The notes under the pieces are model-generated. The model searched no databases, had not been told where the DNA came from, and saw only the letters and a list, made by a program, of their open reading frames with translations. This document shows, piece after piece, positions 45,488-56,894 of a stretch of DNA of 64,000 nt (position 1 is its first letter; each line of letters begins with the position of its first letter). The position numbers and the translations under genes were made by a program. Source of the DNA: Tolypeutes matacus (lineage: Eukaryota; Chordata; Mammalia; Cingulata; Chlamyphoridae); NCBI GenBank assembly GCA_026826555.1, contig JAKSZT010017954.1, positions 4,554,642-4,618,641 of the forward strand, in the 5' to 3' direction.

Positions 45488-45966
45488 ATGATTGATGGGC
45501 AGTTTGATGTAATTATGAATTCCAAAAATAGATACTGGATTATGCTTGTAAACTGATCTGTACATTTGGGCATGATTAAGTTATAATTGGGGCTTTCATT
45601 GGGCTACCTTGGTGGGTGGGGGTATGAAATATAAAAGGCATGACAAGGGACAGAGGGAGCAGTTTTGAGTCGGTGTTCTGATGTTGAGTTTCAATGCTGG
45701 AGCCGGGAGAAGTGTGGAGGAACCAGAGGTGCTAAGCCCAGAGAGAAACGGAGCCTCAGGAAGAGAGGAACCCAAGAAGCCTGAACCTGGCAGATGTCGG
45801 CAGCTGTCTTGCTCCAACACGTGGCAACAGACTTTGGTGAGGGAAGAAACTTATGCTTTACGGCCCGGTAACTATAAGCTTCTACCCCAAATCAATACCC
45901 TTTATAAAAACTAACCAATTTCTGGTATTTTGCCTCAGCACCCCTTTGGCTGACTAATACAATGAT
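45488..45966 (+). mobile_element. Full-length MaLR-like solo LTR, TSD ATGAT
   Basis: The LTR spans 45493-45961, begins TGATGGGCAGTTTGATGT, ends CTGACTAATACA, and is flanked by perfect ATGAT duplications (45488-45492 and 45962-45966). At 469 bp it shares its 3' end with the 17768 LTR. A TATA-like ATGAAATATAAAAGGCATG lies at 45625-45643. Confidence 0.93.
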
Positions 45967-46114
45967 TAAAACAGGCTCTCTGTGAGCAGCCATTCCCCAC
46001 TGCGTTTCTGATGCTTCTTCTCCATCACCAGCTCCAACACTTACAAGACACTATCTTTTGGTAATGTCTATATAAGGTTGAATTTATTCATTTCATGAAT
46101 ATTTTTGAGCTGAG

Positions 46115-46560
46115 ATTTTCCATTAAAATTTTTTTGAAAATCTTAAACATACAGAAGAGTTGAAAGTACAACAAAAATAGTATTTTTATTTAGAGTAATT
46201 GAGAGCAAGTTTACAACCCAATGCTCCATCACTCCAGGATATTCCTGCGTATAATTCCTCTAATCAAGGACATTCTCCAAAGAGGCACAAGACACCCACC
46301 AAAACCAGCAAATTGACACTGATATGTGTACTACCTTCTTATCCACAGACCCCATTCAGGTTTCACTGATTGTCCCAATGATGTCCTTCCTAGCCAAAGG
46401 ATTCAGCTTGGAATCACGTGTTGCATGTTAAAGTTGTGTCTCTTTAGTTTCCTTCAGCTCTCAACGCTTTTTGAATCTTTCCTTAAGTATCGTGGAGCTG
46501 TTTCAATCCTTCTCTCTCCTCTGAACTTGACTGGTCATAGTGAGAAAATGATTGCCCTTT
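46115..46560 (-). mobile_element. L1M 3' end, antisense
   Basis: AAAATCTTAAACATACAGAA, CAGACCCCATTCAGGTTTCA, CTGATTGTCCCAATGATGTC and GTGTCTCTTTAGTTTCCTTC are the antisense L1M 3'UTR. A different AT-rich piece sits near 46180-46300. Confidence 0.7.
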
Positions 46561-48549
46561 GAGAATTATTTCCCTTGTCTTTGTTCCCCTCATCCTAGCC
46601 TTGTTCCCAACTTGAGAAGAGCTCTGGACTGGGAGTCCAGAAACTCGTTCTCTTTCTGCTTTGGCTGCTTACTCACTGTGTTGTCCCCATGAACTGCATT
46701 TACTCCTGCTGAGACCCCAAGGGTTACATGGACTCTCAGGAGGATCCAGTTCCCCATGAAGCTCCTTGGAGTTTCCAGCGTAAAGAAGTTGTTGAGGTTG
46801 TGTTTCATTACGTAACATAGTGTCTGCTTCACTTCAGTATAAAGGAAAATTTAGCATTTTACTTGAGTAATTGGTTTGTTGTTTTTACATTGTTAACTGG
46901 CTAGGCTTCCCCTTTCACATTATTTATGAAATTTATTGTCTCTTCATAGCTAGTGAGACAACCTTATATCCATCCTATCCCTCATTTGTATTCATCATTT
47001 CCCCCCGTTTTTCTCTCCTTTGGCATTATTTTTATATCTTTAAAGGTGCCCGAGGAACTGTCAAGAAAAAGGGTAGGTATAAATAATAAATCCACAAATA
47101 AATAAAGCAAATAAACAAATCCCAGTATATAATATGTCATATCCCGGTTTCTGTATCTGTAGAAATTGTAGACCCCAGGCTTGTTTCTTGCAAGATGGCC
47201 GGCACCTGTGGGTGCTCGAGAGATGTTGAGAATGGTTCTGTGCCATTTGGGGGCCGAAGCCTGAGCTGCAGCCCCATTTGCCAGATCCCTGAAATAGACG
47301 TTGATTTGGGATTCACTAAGCAGCCTTCCCAGCCAGGTGGGGCAGCGGGAATCTTTGCGGCATCTTTTTCTGGCAGGCTTCGATTCTCGGGGAACGCTGT
47401 TGCCAGGCTGTTTGCTTGGAGCAGCTGAGTGTGTCTTGTGGGTGGCCAGAAAGAACAGGCTGAGATGGCAGACAAACGGACACACTATCACCCAAGCAGA
47501 GTCAACTTGAAAAACACCATCTTCCAAAGAACTCCACAAACTGACACCTGGGGTTCCCATAGCTGGAGGTGAAGTCCAACTTCAGGTGTGACCCATTCTG
47601 GGGCTTTCCTTTCTTGTCTATTCTGAGCCTGACAGTGTCTGGAGGCGTGATGTGCGACGTTAAGGCAGGGACAGGGCTCGGGGGTCGGGTGACTCAAAGA
47701 CCACGGCGTCCAGCCACACGACAGGATGGAGACGCACTTCTCACCGAGGGTGTAGGCAGGAGGACAAGCAGGTAAGTGAAAGGAAGGAACATCTCAGCCC
47801 TGTCCACTGAATCGTGAACATGAGCTTGGAGGAGGCTAGAGATGGAGAACACCACCAGGTCAAGATGGACAGAACTGAACTGTGAATGTAGGATTATATG
47901 GTCCTCTAACCTCAAATATACATTAATTTTCAGGAACTAATCCATCACAGTTTCAGATTGTTCCCATCAGTGATAAGGATAGAAGTCAGATGGAAGAGAC
48001 AGTCCTGGTGCTTTATTGGAGGTTCTGACAGCCTTTGCCTTCCTTCAATCCATTCTCTGCCTCAGTAGGCATTCCTCAATTATGATCTCACCACTATTTA
48101 TTGAGCATCTTTAGGACAATCCAAACCAGTTACATGCTAAAACAATTTCCTTTTATTAATGGCTGGATTAGAAGGGAGGCCAGTATTTCGTGTTTGTTCT
48201 CAGTTATAACAGCTTGGAATTTTTTCGTTGTCCAGTAAAGATCTCAACTTGTCAAGAAGATTGTATTTGCTTTTGTCCAAACCTTACCTCCCAAGTCATC
48301 CCAACTTCTTCTTTGACCTGGGCATTTGGTCATGGATCTATGGCTTTGCTACTCAGGTGGTTTATATTTAAAAATATTATTTTTTGAGGAAACATGTTTG
48401 AGTTTTTGTTTTTGCCTCAACCCTCCAGAATTTTAAAGCAAGAAGAATGCATTTGTCATTTAATGGTTTTTTTTTTTTTTTTAAATACTTATTGTATTAT
48501 ATTTGCTTCAGATTTCTGAAGGCCCTTTAATAGGTATAGACTAGAGAAA
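46561..48549. other. Single-copy DNA, no supported gene
   Basis: A 192-codon minus frame (46982-47560) is the longest non-repeat frame here after the 198-codon pair at 11808-12423. Its residues are unevenly composed, with a hydrophobic run near its end, and no domain is recognised. The part at 47180-47420 keeps CpGs (GGGGCCGAAGCC, GGCTTCGATTCTCGGGG). A weak L2-like piece lies near 48095-48160 and a poly-T run at 48466-48482. Confidence 0.3.
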
Positions 48550-48710
48550 GCAGGCTGGATATCATCGTCTCATTTTAAGTGTGAGAAGACTGAATCCCAG
48601 AGAGATGCCCCAGGTTGGGGGCCTCCCTTGTTGTTGGCAGAGGTGGGGGTGGGACTCGGGTCTCCTGAATCCGAGCCCACAGATAGCACTGGGCTTTGCC
48701 ATGTCATTTC
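48550..48710 (-). repeat. MIR SINE fragment
   Basis: ATCATCGTCTCATTTTAAGT, GAAGACTGAATCCCAGAGAG and GGGACTCGGGTCTCCTGAAT are antisense MIR. Confidence 0.7.
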
Positions 48711-49229
48711 AATATTACATAAGGTTCTGAGGGCTTCAGAATGCCTTGGGAACATCACTGCTGGCTATTGGCAGTAGACAAAGAGCAGAGAAACCTTTGT
48801 GAGCACTGACTTAAACAACAACGCAATAGATTGTCTATTTGGTTCCAACACGAACAGGCTCTTTCTTCTCTTGACCCATGCTAATTGACTACATCCCCCA
48901 GCCCTGGGTAAACGTCTTCCCTGGGTCCATTTCCTCTTCCCTGGGTTCCTTTGGCTGTGCGTGCGGCAGGAGAGGACACATGAGTTGTTCGACAGAATGA
49001 CCTCTTGGGGGGCTGATGGAAAAGTCCAGGGCTCTCTTCACCCTCGCTAGTCGATCTGGGGTGAATTATTAGCTCCGTGCTCACTTGTAAGTGGAAATCT
49101 ATACCTTGCCTAGTTCTACTCTGTGCAACCCATGTCTTCTACTTTGTGACTATTGATTGCATTTAAACAGGCTTTTTGCCCCGGGCCTGGTCAAGGCACC
49201 AATTAGATGATCACTCTGATGCCACTTGC
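48711..49229. other. Single-copy DNA, nothing recognised
   Basis: No repeat or exon identified. Confidence 0.3.
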
Positions 49230-49680
49230 CTAAGACTACATACGATTAAGTGCACGGACTGGCTCCAACATGCAGCCTTTTTGGAAAGGAGAGATGCTTT
49301 ATCCTGAATAATTTATTAGAAATCCCTTTCTAACTCAAAAACAAGAGCAGAGTGAGCTCACCGAGATGAAACTGCAATTCATCAGAACATCTTAACTTAT
49401 TTCCCCAGGTCCATCCTGTTTCTTCTCACATATCCAGTTTTTGCTTATGAAATTGATCTTGCAGGAGGCGGCAGGTTTTCTTAAGCAGTGTCCTGAATTC
49501 TTAACAACAAAGATTGAGCAACATGATTTATTTTGATAAAAAAATGGCTGAGCACTTAATTGACAGGTATGGAAGGAATTCACTTCTTTGGCATCTTTGT
49601 AGAGATTCTATCTTTGTGAACCTCAGAAAGCAAATCTTTTTGAAAATACATTTAAAATAGCTAAATGTATTTTATAAACT
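49230..49680. other. Candidate conserved non-coding element
   Basis: Single-copy text with TACGATTAAGTGCACGGACT, CTGAATAATTTATTAGAAAT and GAGCACTTAATTGACAGG. No transposon phrasing and no long frame. Confidence 0.4.
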
Positions 49681-49734
49681 TTTCCTCCTTCTATTTTTAA
49701 ATTTAGGGAAAAAATCAAGTATTAAGAAAATACA

Positions 49735-50757
49735 GAGAATAACTTAACAATGTACCTACCATCCATAATAAACAAATATTGGTCTTATCATACTTGTTTT
49801 AGGTATTTAAAATATAGAGGTAAGTTTAAAGTCCCATCTGTATCCCTCCCAAATATCATTTCCCTCTTTCTCCAGAAGGAAATTGTCATAATTTGGAGGG
49901 TATCCCCCTACTCCTTTAATACACTTTGCATGTTTTAGCATTTACATAGATGCTATTATGATGTACATAATGCAGATATCTTTCATTGAAACTCCTTTTC
50001 CCCCAGGTTTGAGTTTTGGCAGCTGTCCATATTAATATTTGTCAATTTAGTAAATTCATTTGAACAATTTTAGTAGTAATTCAGTGTACGAATATGCCAA
50101 ATTTATTTAGACATTCCATTTTTGATGAGCTTTTAGGTTCTTTCTAACTTATTGCTATTATTTAACAAGGCTGCTGAAAAAGCCCTTGTGCATATCTCCT
50201 TGAGTTCCCATGAGAAATATTCTCTAGTATGAACCTAGAAGTAAATTATTAGGTTTAACTTTTACTAGACATTGCCAAACTGCTCTCCCAAAGGGCTGTG
50301 TTATATTGCAGCTCCCCAGCAGGATTTCAATTTTCCATGTAAAATTTCACCATATTCTCAGCAATGCTTGCTATTGTGCAGTTTTAGGTCATTGTTTTCA
50401 TCTGCATTCCCTGATCACTAGTGAAGATGAGGATGCTTCCTATGTTTATTAGCCTTTCAGGATTAGTCCTCTTTTGTGAATTACATCTTTCTATCTTTGC
50501 TCATATTTGTATTTGGTTTGGATATCTTTTCTTAATGATTTGTAGAATCATATAACCTTGTTGGTTATGTGGACTGCAAATATTTTCTCCCAATCTATTG
50601 TTTTTCATTTTGTCCAAATTTTAAAAATGTCTACTATTCAACCTATGGATCTGTTGTATTTTTAAAAATTTTGTAAAAATACTTGCCTATTGTAGCTCAT
50701 AAATTTATTTTCCAATGTTTTCTTCTAATGACTCAAATGTTTCTCATATTCAAAGCA
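49735..50757 (-). mobile_element. L1M region, antisense
   Basis: Antisense L1M phrases: AAACTGCTCTCCCAAAGGGC, TGCATTCCCTGATCACTAGT, GACTGCAAATATTTTCTCCC, TTCTAACTTATTGCTATTAT. It covers about 1 kb and ends where the provirus begins. Related antisense L1 sequence continues after 52976. Confidence 0.75.
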
Positions 50758-50759
50758 CT

Positions 50760-51000
50760 CAGAAGAGAAGTGAGAGGTCAAGAGAAGCTGCCATGTACAT
50801 TGCTATGTGACAGAAGGGCCAAGGAACAAGGGTTACTGGCAGCCATCCCTAGAATACCACAGTTTTCAGGAAGAAAGCATCACTTTGATGATAGCTTGAT
50901 TTGGATTTCTCCTTGCCTCAAAACCATGAGCCAATAAATTCCCATTGTTTAAGCCAACCTATTGCATGGCATTTGCTTTGGCAATGAAAAAACTAAAACA
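50760..51000 (+). repeat. 5' LTR remnant of the provirus
   Basis: Shares CTGCCATGTACATTGCTATG, CAGTTTTCAGGAAGAAAGCA, CCATGAGCCAATAAATTCCC and CAACCTATTGCATGGCATTT with the 3' copy. Ends GAAAAAACTAAAACA. About 225 bases of its 5' side are missing. Confidence 0.9.
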
Positions 51001-52509
51001 GATTTTGGTATCAGAAGAGTGGGGTGCTGCTATTACCAGTACCAAAAATATGGAAATGGCTTTGGAATGGGGTAATGGGTAGAGCTTGGAAGAACTGTAA
51101 AGTGCTTGACAGAAAAGGCCTAAATTGCTTTGAAGAGACTGTTGGAAGAAATGTGGATGCTAAAGGTATTTCCAATGAGGTCTTGGAAGGAAATGATGAA
51201 CGCGTTTTTGGAAACTGGGGGAAAGGTGATCCTTGTTTGAAAGTGGCAGAGAATTTGGCAAAATTGAGTTCTGATATTGGATAGAAGGCAGAACTCGAAA
51301 CTGATGAGCTTGGATATTTAGCTGAAGAGATTTCCAAACTAAGTGTGGAAGGTGCAGCCTGGTTTCACCTTGCAACTTATAATGAAATATGAGAGGAAAG
51401 GGATAAGCTGAGGAATGAACTCTTAAGCACAATGAAACCAGACATTGATGGTCTGGAAAATTCTGAGCCTATCTGGATAGTGTGCTCTGAGACTAGGGCC
51501 AGAAGTGACTCTGTCAGGGACCTATCTTAGCTTCTGGAAAGTGAGTCCCCGCGAAATTGGCCTCCATATGAGGGTTTAACTGAACATGGATACAGTCAGA
51601 CATTTCAGTAGAAGTAGAGACTGGAAATGCAGATATGCAGGAAGGATCTGTGGAAAGTCTTTGTCTGATGGTTTGGATTCCTATGAACTGCATGCAAAGC
51701 CAAGTTCTTTTGCAAAATTTATATGAACAGAACCACTGCCAGCATGGAATGAAGGGGACAGGGAAGGGACAAATTGACTTTGAGGGCAGAACCATGGAAG
51801 CTGAGATCTAGACCCAAGTGATCTCCTTGGGCCAAGAGAGCAGGGCCCATTAAAGGATGGGTCCACCCTAGGCTTGGAGGGGGCCGCCCATCTGCCCTGG
51901 GGCTTGGAGGGATGGGCCTTGTGCCCCATTGTTCAGGAAGAGTGTTGACACCCCAATGCTCAGAGATGGTGGGCCTGTGCCCCAGCGTTTATGGAGAGCC
52001 TGGCCACTAGCCCAGTGCTAGGGCCTGTGCCATGGGGTTTTCAAACACTATCCCAATGCTTGAGGAAGGTAGGGTATACACCCACAGTGTTGGGTCAGAC
52101 AGGACTACTGCACAAGCACTTAGAAGGGATGGAGCTGCCACTCCATCTGTCCCCTGATGACTCTCAGACTTTGAAATCTAATGGACTATGCTCTCCTAGC
52201 TTTTGGAATTGTTTGGGACCTGTGACCCCTGTTTTCCTTCTAATTTCTCTCTTCTGGAATCGAAAGGTCTGTCCTATGCCTGTCCCTCCATTGTATGTTG
52301 GAAGAAGAAAACTTATTTTCTAGGTTTCACAGGTCCCTACACAGAGGGGATTTGTGCCCCAGGACAGACCACACCCATAACCGATTTTGATGAAACTTTG
52401 TACTTAGCATTGCTTCTGAAATAACTTAAGGCTTTTGGGATGTTGTGATGGAATGCATGTATTTTGCATGTAGAAAAAAATATGTCTTTTTGGGGTCCAG
52501 AGGGTGGAT
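51001..52509 (+). pseudogene. Non-coding or decayed MaLR interior
   Basis: It opens with GATTTTGGTATCAGAAGAGT, the position of a primer-binding region in this group, and then GGCTTTGGAATGGGGTAATG and GAAAGGTGATCCTTGTTTGA, typical of THE1/MST interiors. Frames are short (at most 110 codons) and broken by stops. MaLR interiors lack functional pol and env, so this element depended on ERV-L enzymes. A purine-rich GTCCAGAGGGTGGAT just before 52510 is a plausible polypurine tract. Confidence 0.8.
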
Positions 52510-52975
52510 TGCGGTGGTTTGGAGCTATGCACTCCAGAAAAACATGTTCTTAATCTTAATCCATTCCTGTGGGTGTGAACCCATTGTAAACAGGACATTT
52601 TGATGAGGTTACTTCAAGTAAAGTTGGCTCAACTCAATCAGGATGGTCTTAATCCTATTATTGGAGTCCTTTATAAGCAGAATGAAATTCAGACAGAGGG
52701 AAAGCCATGGGAAGCAAGAAGACAAAGGTTATCAGCCTGGAAGAGAAGAGAGAGGCTGGGAGAGGCTGCCTTGTACATTGTTATGTGACAGAAAAGCCAT
52801 GGACCAAGGATCACCAGCAGCCAGTCCCAGAACAACAGTTTTCAGGAAGAAAACATTGACTTGATGATGGCTTCATTTGGACTTCTCCTAGCCTCAAGAT
52901 TGTGAGCCCATAAATTCCCATTATTAAAGACAACCCATTGCATGGTATTTGCTTTAGCAATGAGGAAATTAATCA
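52510..52975 (+). repeat. 3' LTR of the provirus
   Basis: Starts TGCGGTGGTTTGGAGCTATG, contains TTAATCCATTCCTGTGGGTG and TATTGGAGTCCTTTATAAGC, and ends GAGGAAATTAATCA. Length 466 bp, close to the solo LTR at 45493. Confidence 0.9.
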
Positions 52976-52979
52976 GCTC

Positions 52980-53420
52980 CTTAGATCTATCTTGGAACTT
53001 CTAATTAATTTTTTTTCCCATTCTATTTTTAGCTTTCTTTGCTTCATTTTGGGAGATTACCTCAGCTCTATCTCCCATTTCACAAATTCTCTCTTTGGCT
53101 AGCTCTAATCTCCTGTTTAACCTATTCATGGTGTAATTTTTTCCAATCACATCATTTTAAAAATTTCTATGATATCTATCTGCTTCTTTTCAAAACTCTA
53201 ATTGTTTCTTGTTTCCATTATGTCCTTTTCATGCCTGATAAACTATTCTTTCTTGATGTCTGTACACTTCAAATAAGCTTACTTTAAGGTCCCATTCTAT
53301 GTTCTGTTATTTGTGGTTTTTCAGTCTAGCCTTTTATTGTATTTGCTGATGATCTCTCAGAGCATTAGATTTTCACAAAAGTAGTCTTGACAATGTCTTC
53401 AGCAGGAACTATTTTTCACA
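52980..53420 (-). mobile_element. L1-like 3' region, antisense
   Basis: GATTACCTCAGCTCTATCTC, CCATTTCACAAATTCTCTCT and CTAATCTCCTGTTTAACCTA are phrases of an old antisense L1 UTR. Probably the continuation of the L1 on the left of the provirus, though not certainly the same copy. Confidence 0.55.
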
Positions 53421-54934
53421 CTGGTGGCATATGTCTTGGTTTGCAGAGGCTTTCCTATGGGCATTCCCATATTTGTTTCTGTTGCAGCCATACGAGAAGT
53501 CTCAGGGCTAGATTTTTATGTTTGCATCTTGGCTCATGGTTCTTGCACCATGTAGACCTTTTAAGAATTCTGATCTCATACTCCTAGGGAGTGCAGGATG
53601 GAGGATTCTATTTCTGAAGGGCCACGGACTTGGGCCAGTGGATGAAGGTTTTACTAATTCCACTTCAAGGATAGGAAAGAAATCAGTTCTGGCTCCTATG
53701 CCAAATGTGGAGCCTCAGCCTCAACTCCAGCCTCCATTTCCAGTTTTTTTAAAAAAACCTCTCCTTGTAAGAGAGGTAGCTGGTTTAGTTACTTCTACAG
53801 CCACACAGTTTCAACTCCTGCTGACTGCAATGTTTCTGGCACCTGGGGCTTCTCTTTCTTGCTTTCCAGTGTGGCAAGGTATTTTGCATTTTGTAAAGCC
53901 CATCTTTACATTATGCAATATTTCTATTTGTTTCAAGAGATACAGCAGCTTCATGCATGAATGCAGTTTGCTACCTTGACTTGGAATCTATTATCCATTT
54001 TTTAAAAAAGGCTATAGGCAGTTTCCAAGTCCAAATGTTGTGGTCCAAATGTTCACTTGCAAGCTAGGAATTTTGAATTCAGAATATTTTTTTCCCTTAT
54101 AAAGTGGTATGTGATTAGGTGAATGATAGAGCAAAGCTTTACTGCCATTGGTGATTAAGACAGGGGAGCCATAAGATTTGGGTTTCATTAAGACAAGTCC
54201 AGTAGCTAGCTCAGGGTGCACTCTCCACCATTTGAAAGCTAAATTCATTTTTGAAGTTTCAGAAATGTAGTTTATTTGATATTCAGGTGTGGATCCATCT
54301 CTCAGGAAAGGACTCATGAGGTTAACAGAGTCTGATGTGTAAGACCAGAATGCCAATTAAAAAATTTATCATGATATAAATAACTATTGAGTGATTGGAC
54401 ACTTAAGACCTCCTGCAGCATATTCTTTCCCTGGAGGCAAGTTCTGTGGGAAGCCACATAATAATCAGAAGGTCTCCTATTGAGCATGGAATCTGAGCAA
54501 AGGGGGTTTTAATTATGTGATCTTGAAAGCTTAATGGCCTCATGGTCTGACAGCTTGTTGAGTCCACCTCTGTAAGGCAGGTCTCCCTTGCCAGTGAGAG
54601 TATCACATCACAAGCCCATTTGTCAAAGCATCCTGTCCTCTGAACAGAGCTAGAATGATCACTGCCAGCATTTGCTTCTCCATTTCTCTCTTTTCTATGC
54701 TTCTCTGGCTGAGCCGTTCTTTCTCTAGAATTGTCACTATCTTCAGTCCAGTTTTTTGGGGGCCTGAGAGCCACTCCGTTTTCTTAATATGATTTTTGCA
54801 GAGTTCTTCTCTGATTCATTCTGATGGCTTCTCAGTGTGTAATTTGATTTCTAGCTTCTTGGTAGAAGGAAAGAAGGACCACTCACAGTTGACCCCCTTC
54901 TGCCTGCAGCAATGCTTACCACCATTAGCGTTTC
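53421..54934. other. Single-copy or very old repeat-derived DNA
   Basis: The first 500 bases may be more of the old L1 region. Frames of 153 (plus, 53518-53979), 114 and 123 (minus) codons have no recognisable domain. No exon can be supported. Confidence 0.3.
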
Positions 54935-55300
54935 CAATTTTTAATTGGAAAACTTTCAAACCTATGGAAAAGTTAGAGGAATGGTTCAATAACACCTACA
55001 TCTTATGCCTGCCACCTAAATCTGCCAGTTAATATTATTTTGCTGCATTTTCTTTATAGATATGTATATAAACATCTTATTTATTTATTATTTTTTTGGA
55101 ACATGAAAAAGTAAGTTGCAGACCTCATGAAACTCAATTGACAAATAAATCAGCATCCAGTTCCTAGGAGTAAGGGAATTCTCCCGCATAACCACAGTAC
55201 CATTATCAGACCCAAGAAAAGAATCATTAGTTCATATTCCATATTTGAATTTCCCCAATTATTCAAACAAAGTCTTTTCTACAAACATTATTGTTAGCAA
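54935..55300 (-). mobile_element. L1M 3' end, antisense
   Basis: TTAATTGGAAAACTTTCAAA, CTATGGAAAAGTTAGAGGAA, CATGAAAAAGTAAGTTGCAG and ATCATTAGTTCATATTCC are antisense L1M 3' text. Confidence 0.75.
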
Positions 55301-55756
55301 TATTTCTGGGGGAAAATGCTTTCAGATTTGGAATTGTCAAGAGCCCCTAGCCTGCCCTCAATGAAGGCTAATATAACTCTGATCTTCCTTCTCTGCTCAT
55401 TCTACTTCTATCTGTTGGACAGTGGAAGGAAGGCTTAGGCATGAGGAAGTTATAATAAGATCAAGAAGGGGAAGCTGATTTAAAAGTAAATGATGGGGTT
55501 AGGATTCATTACCTTATTGACTCTAACAACCTGTGCGTACTCAGCCGTATGTTTTCCAAATACATTCAGGGTTAAACTTTCATATTTAGGTGTTACCATT
55601 TAATAGCTGGAGTCAGAGGTGAACAGGAAGACAAAGACACATTGAATCGAGGTCCCAAGACTCTACCTCCTTTAGGTGCCAAGTGTTCCTTCTTAAAGGA
55701 ATTCAATTTCTTGGTGTCACCTGGCTTCACTTCATGATGGTATCCGAAGGTATCTT
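55301..55756. other. Single-copy DNA with weak MIR-like piece
   Basis: A possible antisense MIR fragment at about 55590-55660 (GGAGTCAGAGGTGAACAGGA) is too weak to call. Nothing else recognised. Confidence 0.3.
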
Positions 55757-56520
55757 TTTTTTTTTTTTTTTAGACAAATCTATTTTATTGGTACATATTA
55801 ACAAAGCATACAATTCACTCAATGTGTACAATAATAGTATTTGGTATAATCTCATAGTTGTGCATTCATCATTTCAATCATTATTAGAGTATTTTCATTA
55901 TTTCAACAATAATAGTAAACAAAAAATGACAAACAATAAACAAGAAAATTCCTCACCTCTCCATCTCTCTGTTTCCACTTCTTTATATATATATATATAT
56001 ATATATATTTTAAGAGGTGCTTAGATTACTGAAAATACTACACAGAACCCCCTGGGATTCCCATGTTGCCCACCCCCCACACCTCCCACCACGTCCCACA
56101 CAAACATCTCCCACAAGTGTGGCCCATCACCCGCAATGGACCTACACATCCTGGGGCCTTGCCACGAACCCTAGACCACGGTTCACATCGTAGACCACAC
56201 TCTCTCCCACACAGTTCTGAATGGTGTGTGCTGATTTAAAATGGCCTACATTCGTTACCACAACGGTACTCAGGACAACCTCCAAATCCCAAAGAAGTCC
56301 CTGTATTTCAACTGCTCGTCCCCTCCCTACCCCAAAAGTGTCAAGTAGCCACTGGCTCCACCTCATTGTTATAATTTCTTGCATTGCTACAATCACCATA
56401 TGTGAACAAGAGAATACCATCAAGTCCACTCTAGTCCATAGTTCTTCCCCCAATCCTAAGGGGACTGGGATGGTGATGTCCACTCCACCTCCAAGTGAGA
56501 GAGGGCTTATATCCCATGGA
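55757..56520 (-). mobile_element. L1 3' region, xenarthran type, two modules
   Basis: A poly-T start (antisense tail), then TTTATTGGTACATATTAACA and TCATAGTTGTGCATTCATCA, then a (TA)n run (55983-56009), then AGGTGCTTAGATTACTGAAA, GGGATTCCCATGTTGCCC and GGCCTTGCCACGAACCCTAG. The second module matches the L1 piece at 25290-25488. This is either two nested insertions or one long 3'UTR. The 113-codon frames on both strands are artefacts. Confidence 0.75.
55983..56009. repeat. (TA)n microsatellite
   Basis: About 13 TA units inside the L1-derived stretch, at the join of its two modules. Confidence 0.95.
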
Positions 56521-56894
56521 TATGGTGGGTGGGATGATCTTTAAAGAATTCAGCACATGTTGGCTCACGGGTGAACAAGGAAATTTTCTGCATGTTGTGG
56601 ATCAAGGTCAGGGATATTGCAGGGTCTGCACTTGTCTTCAGGATGCCAGGCCTGTGTCTCAGGCAACTGGAGGATGGTTCTCCCTGAGACAGCGTCACTG
56701 TGCTTTCTGCATGTCTTTAGGCCTGCTTTGTTCAAATCCTGGTGAATATGAAGGTGCTAGTGACTGGTCTTGTGTTCTCTGGAGACATTTGGGCTCCTTG
56801 CCACCTCTGGGCATGGCTATGCTCTGGTTTAGTATTAGAATTGCGGCCACCTGCACACAAAGAGCTCAACTCTCTGGACTGAGAAGTGAGACCA
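56521..56894. other. Unassigned DNA before ERV1-like LTR
   Basis: Covered by part of a 175-codon forward frame (56495-57022) that runs into the LTR-like region. No domain is recognised. It may be LTR-related sequence. Confidence 0.3.

Larger units (their letters stand above)
50760..52975 (+). mobile_element. MaLR (THE1/MST-like) provirus, 5'-truncated
   Basis: A 5' LTR remnant (50760-51000), an interior (51001-52509) and a 3' LTR (52510-52975) lie in one orientation. The remnant aligns to the last 240 bases of the 3' LTR, with hand-counted differences of roughly 15-20%, so this is an old insertion. The interior length of about 1.5 kb matches the MaLR plan. No intact viral gene is present. 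The first half of the 5' LTR is gone and no outer duplication can be shown. Confidence 0.9.

Noticed and set aside
46982..47560. 192-codon minus frame as a gene
   Set aside because: Uneven composition, no family match and no supporting gene structure.
53518..53979. 153-codon forward frame
   Set aside because: Probably derived from old L1-related DNA, with no recognisable domain.
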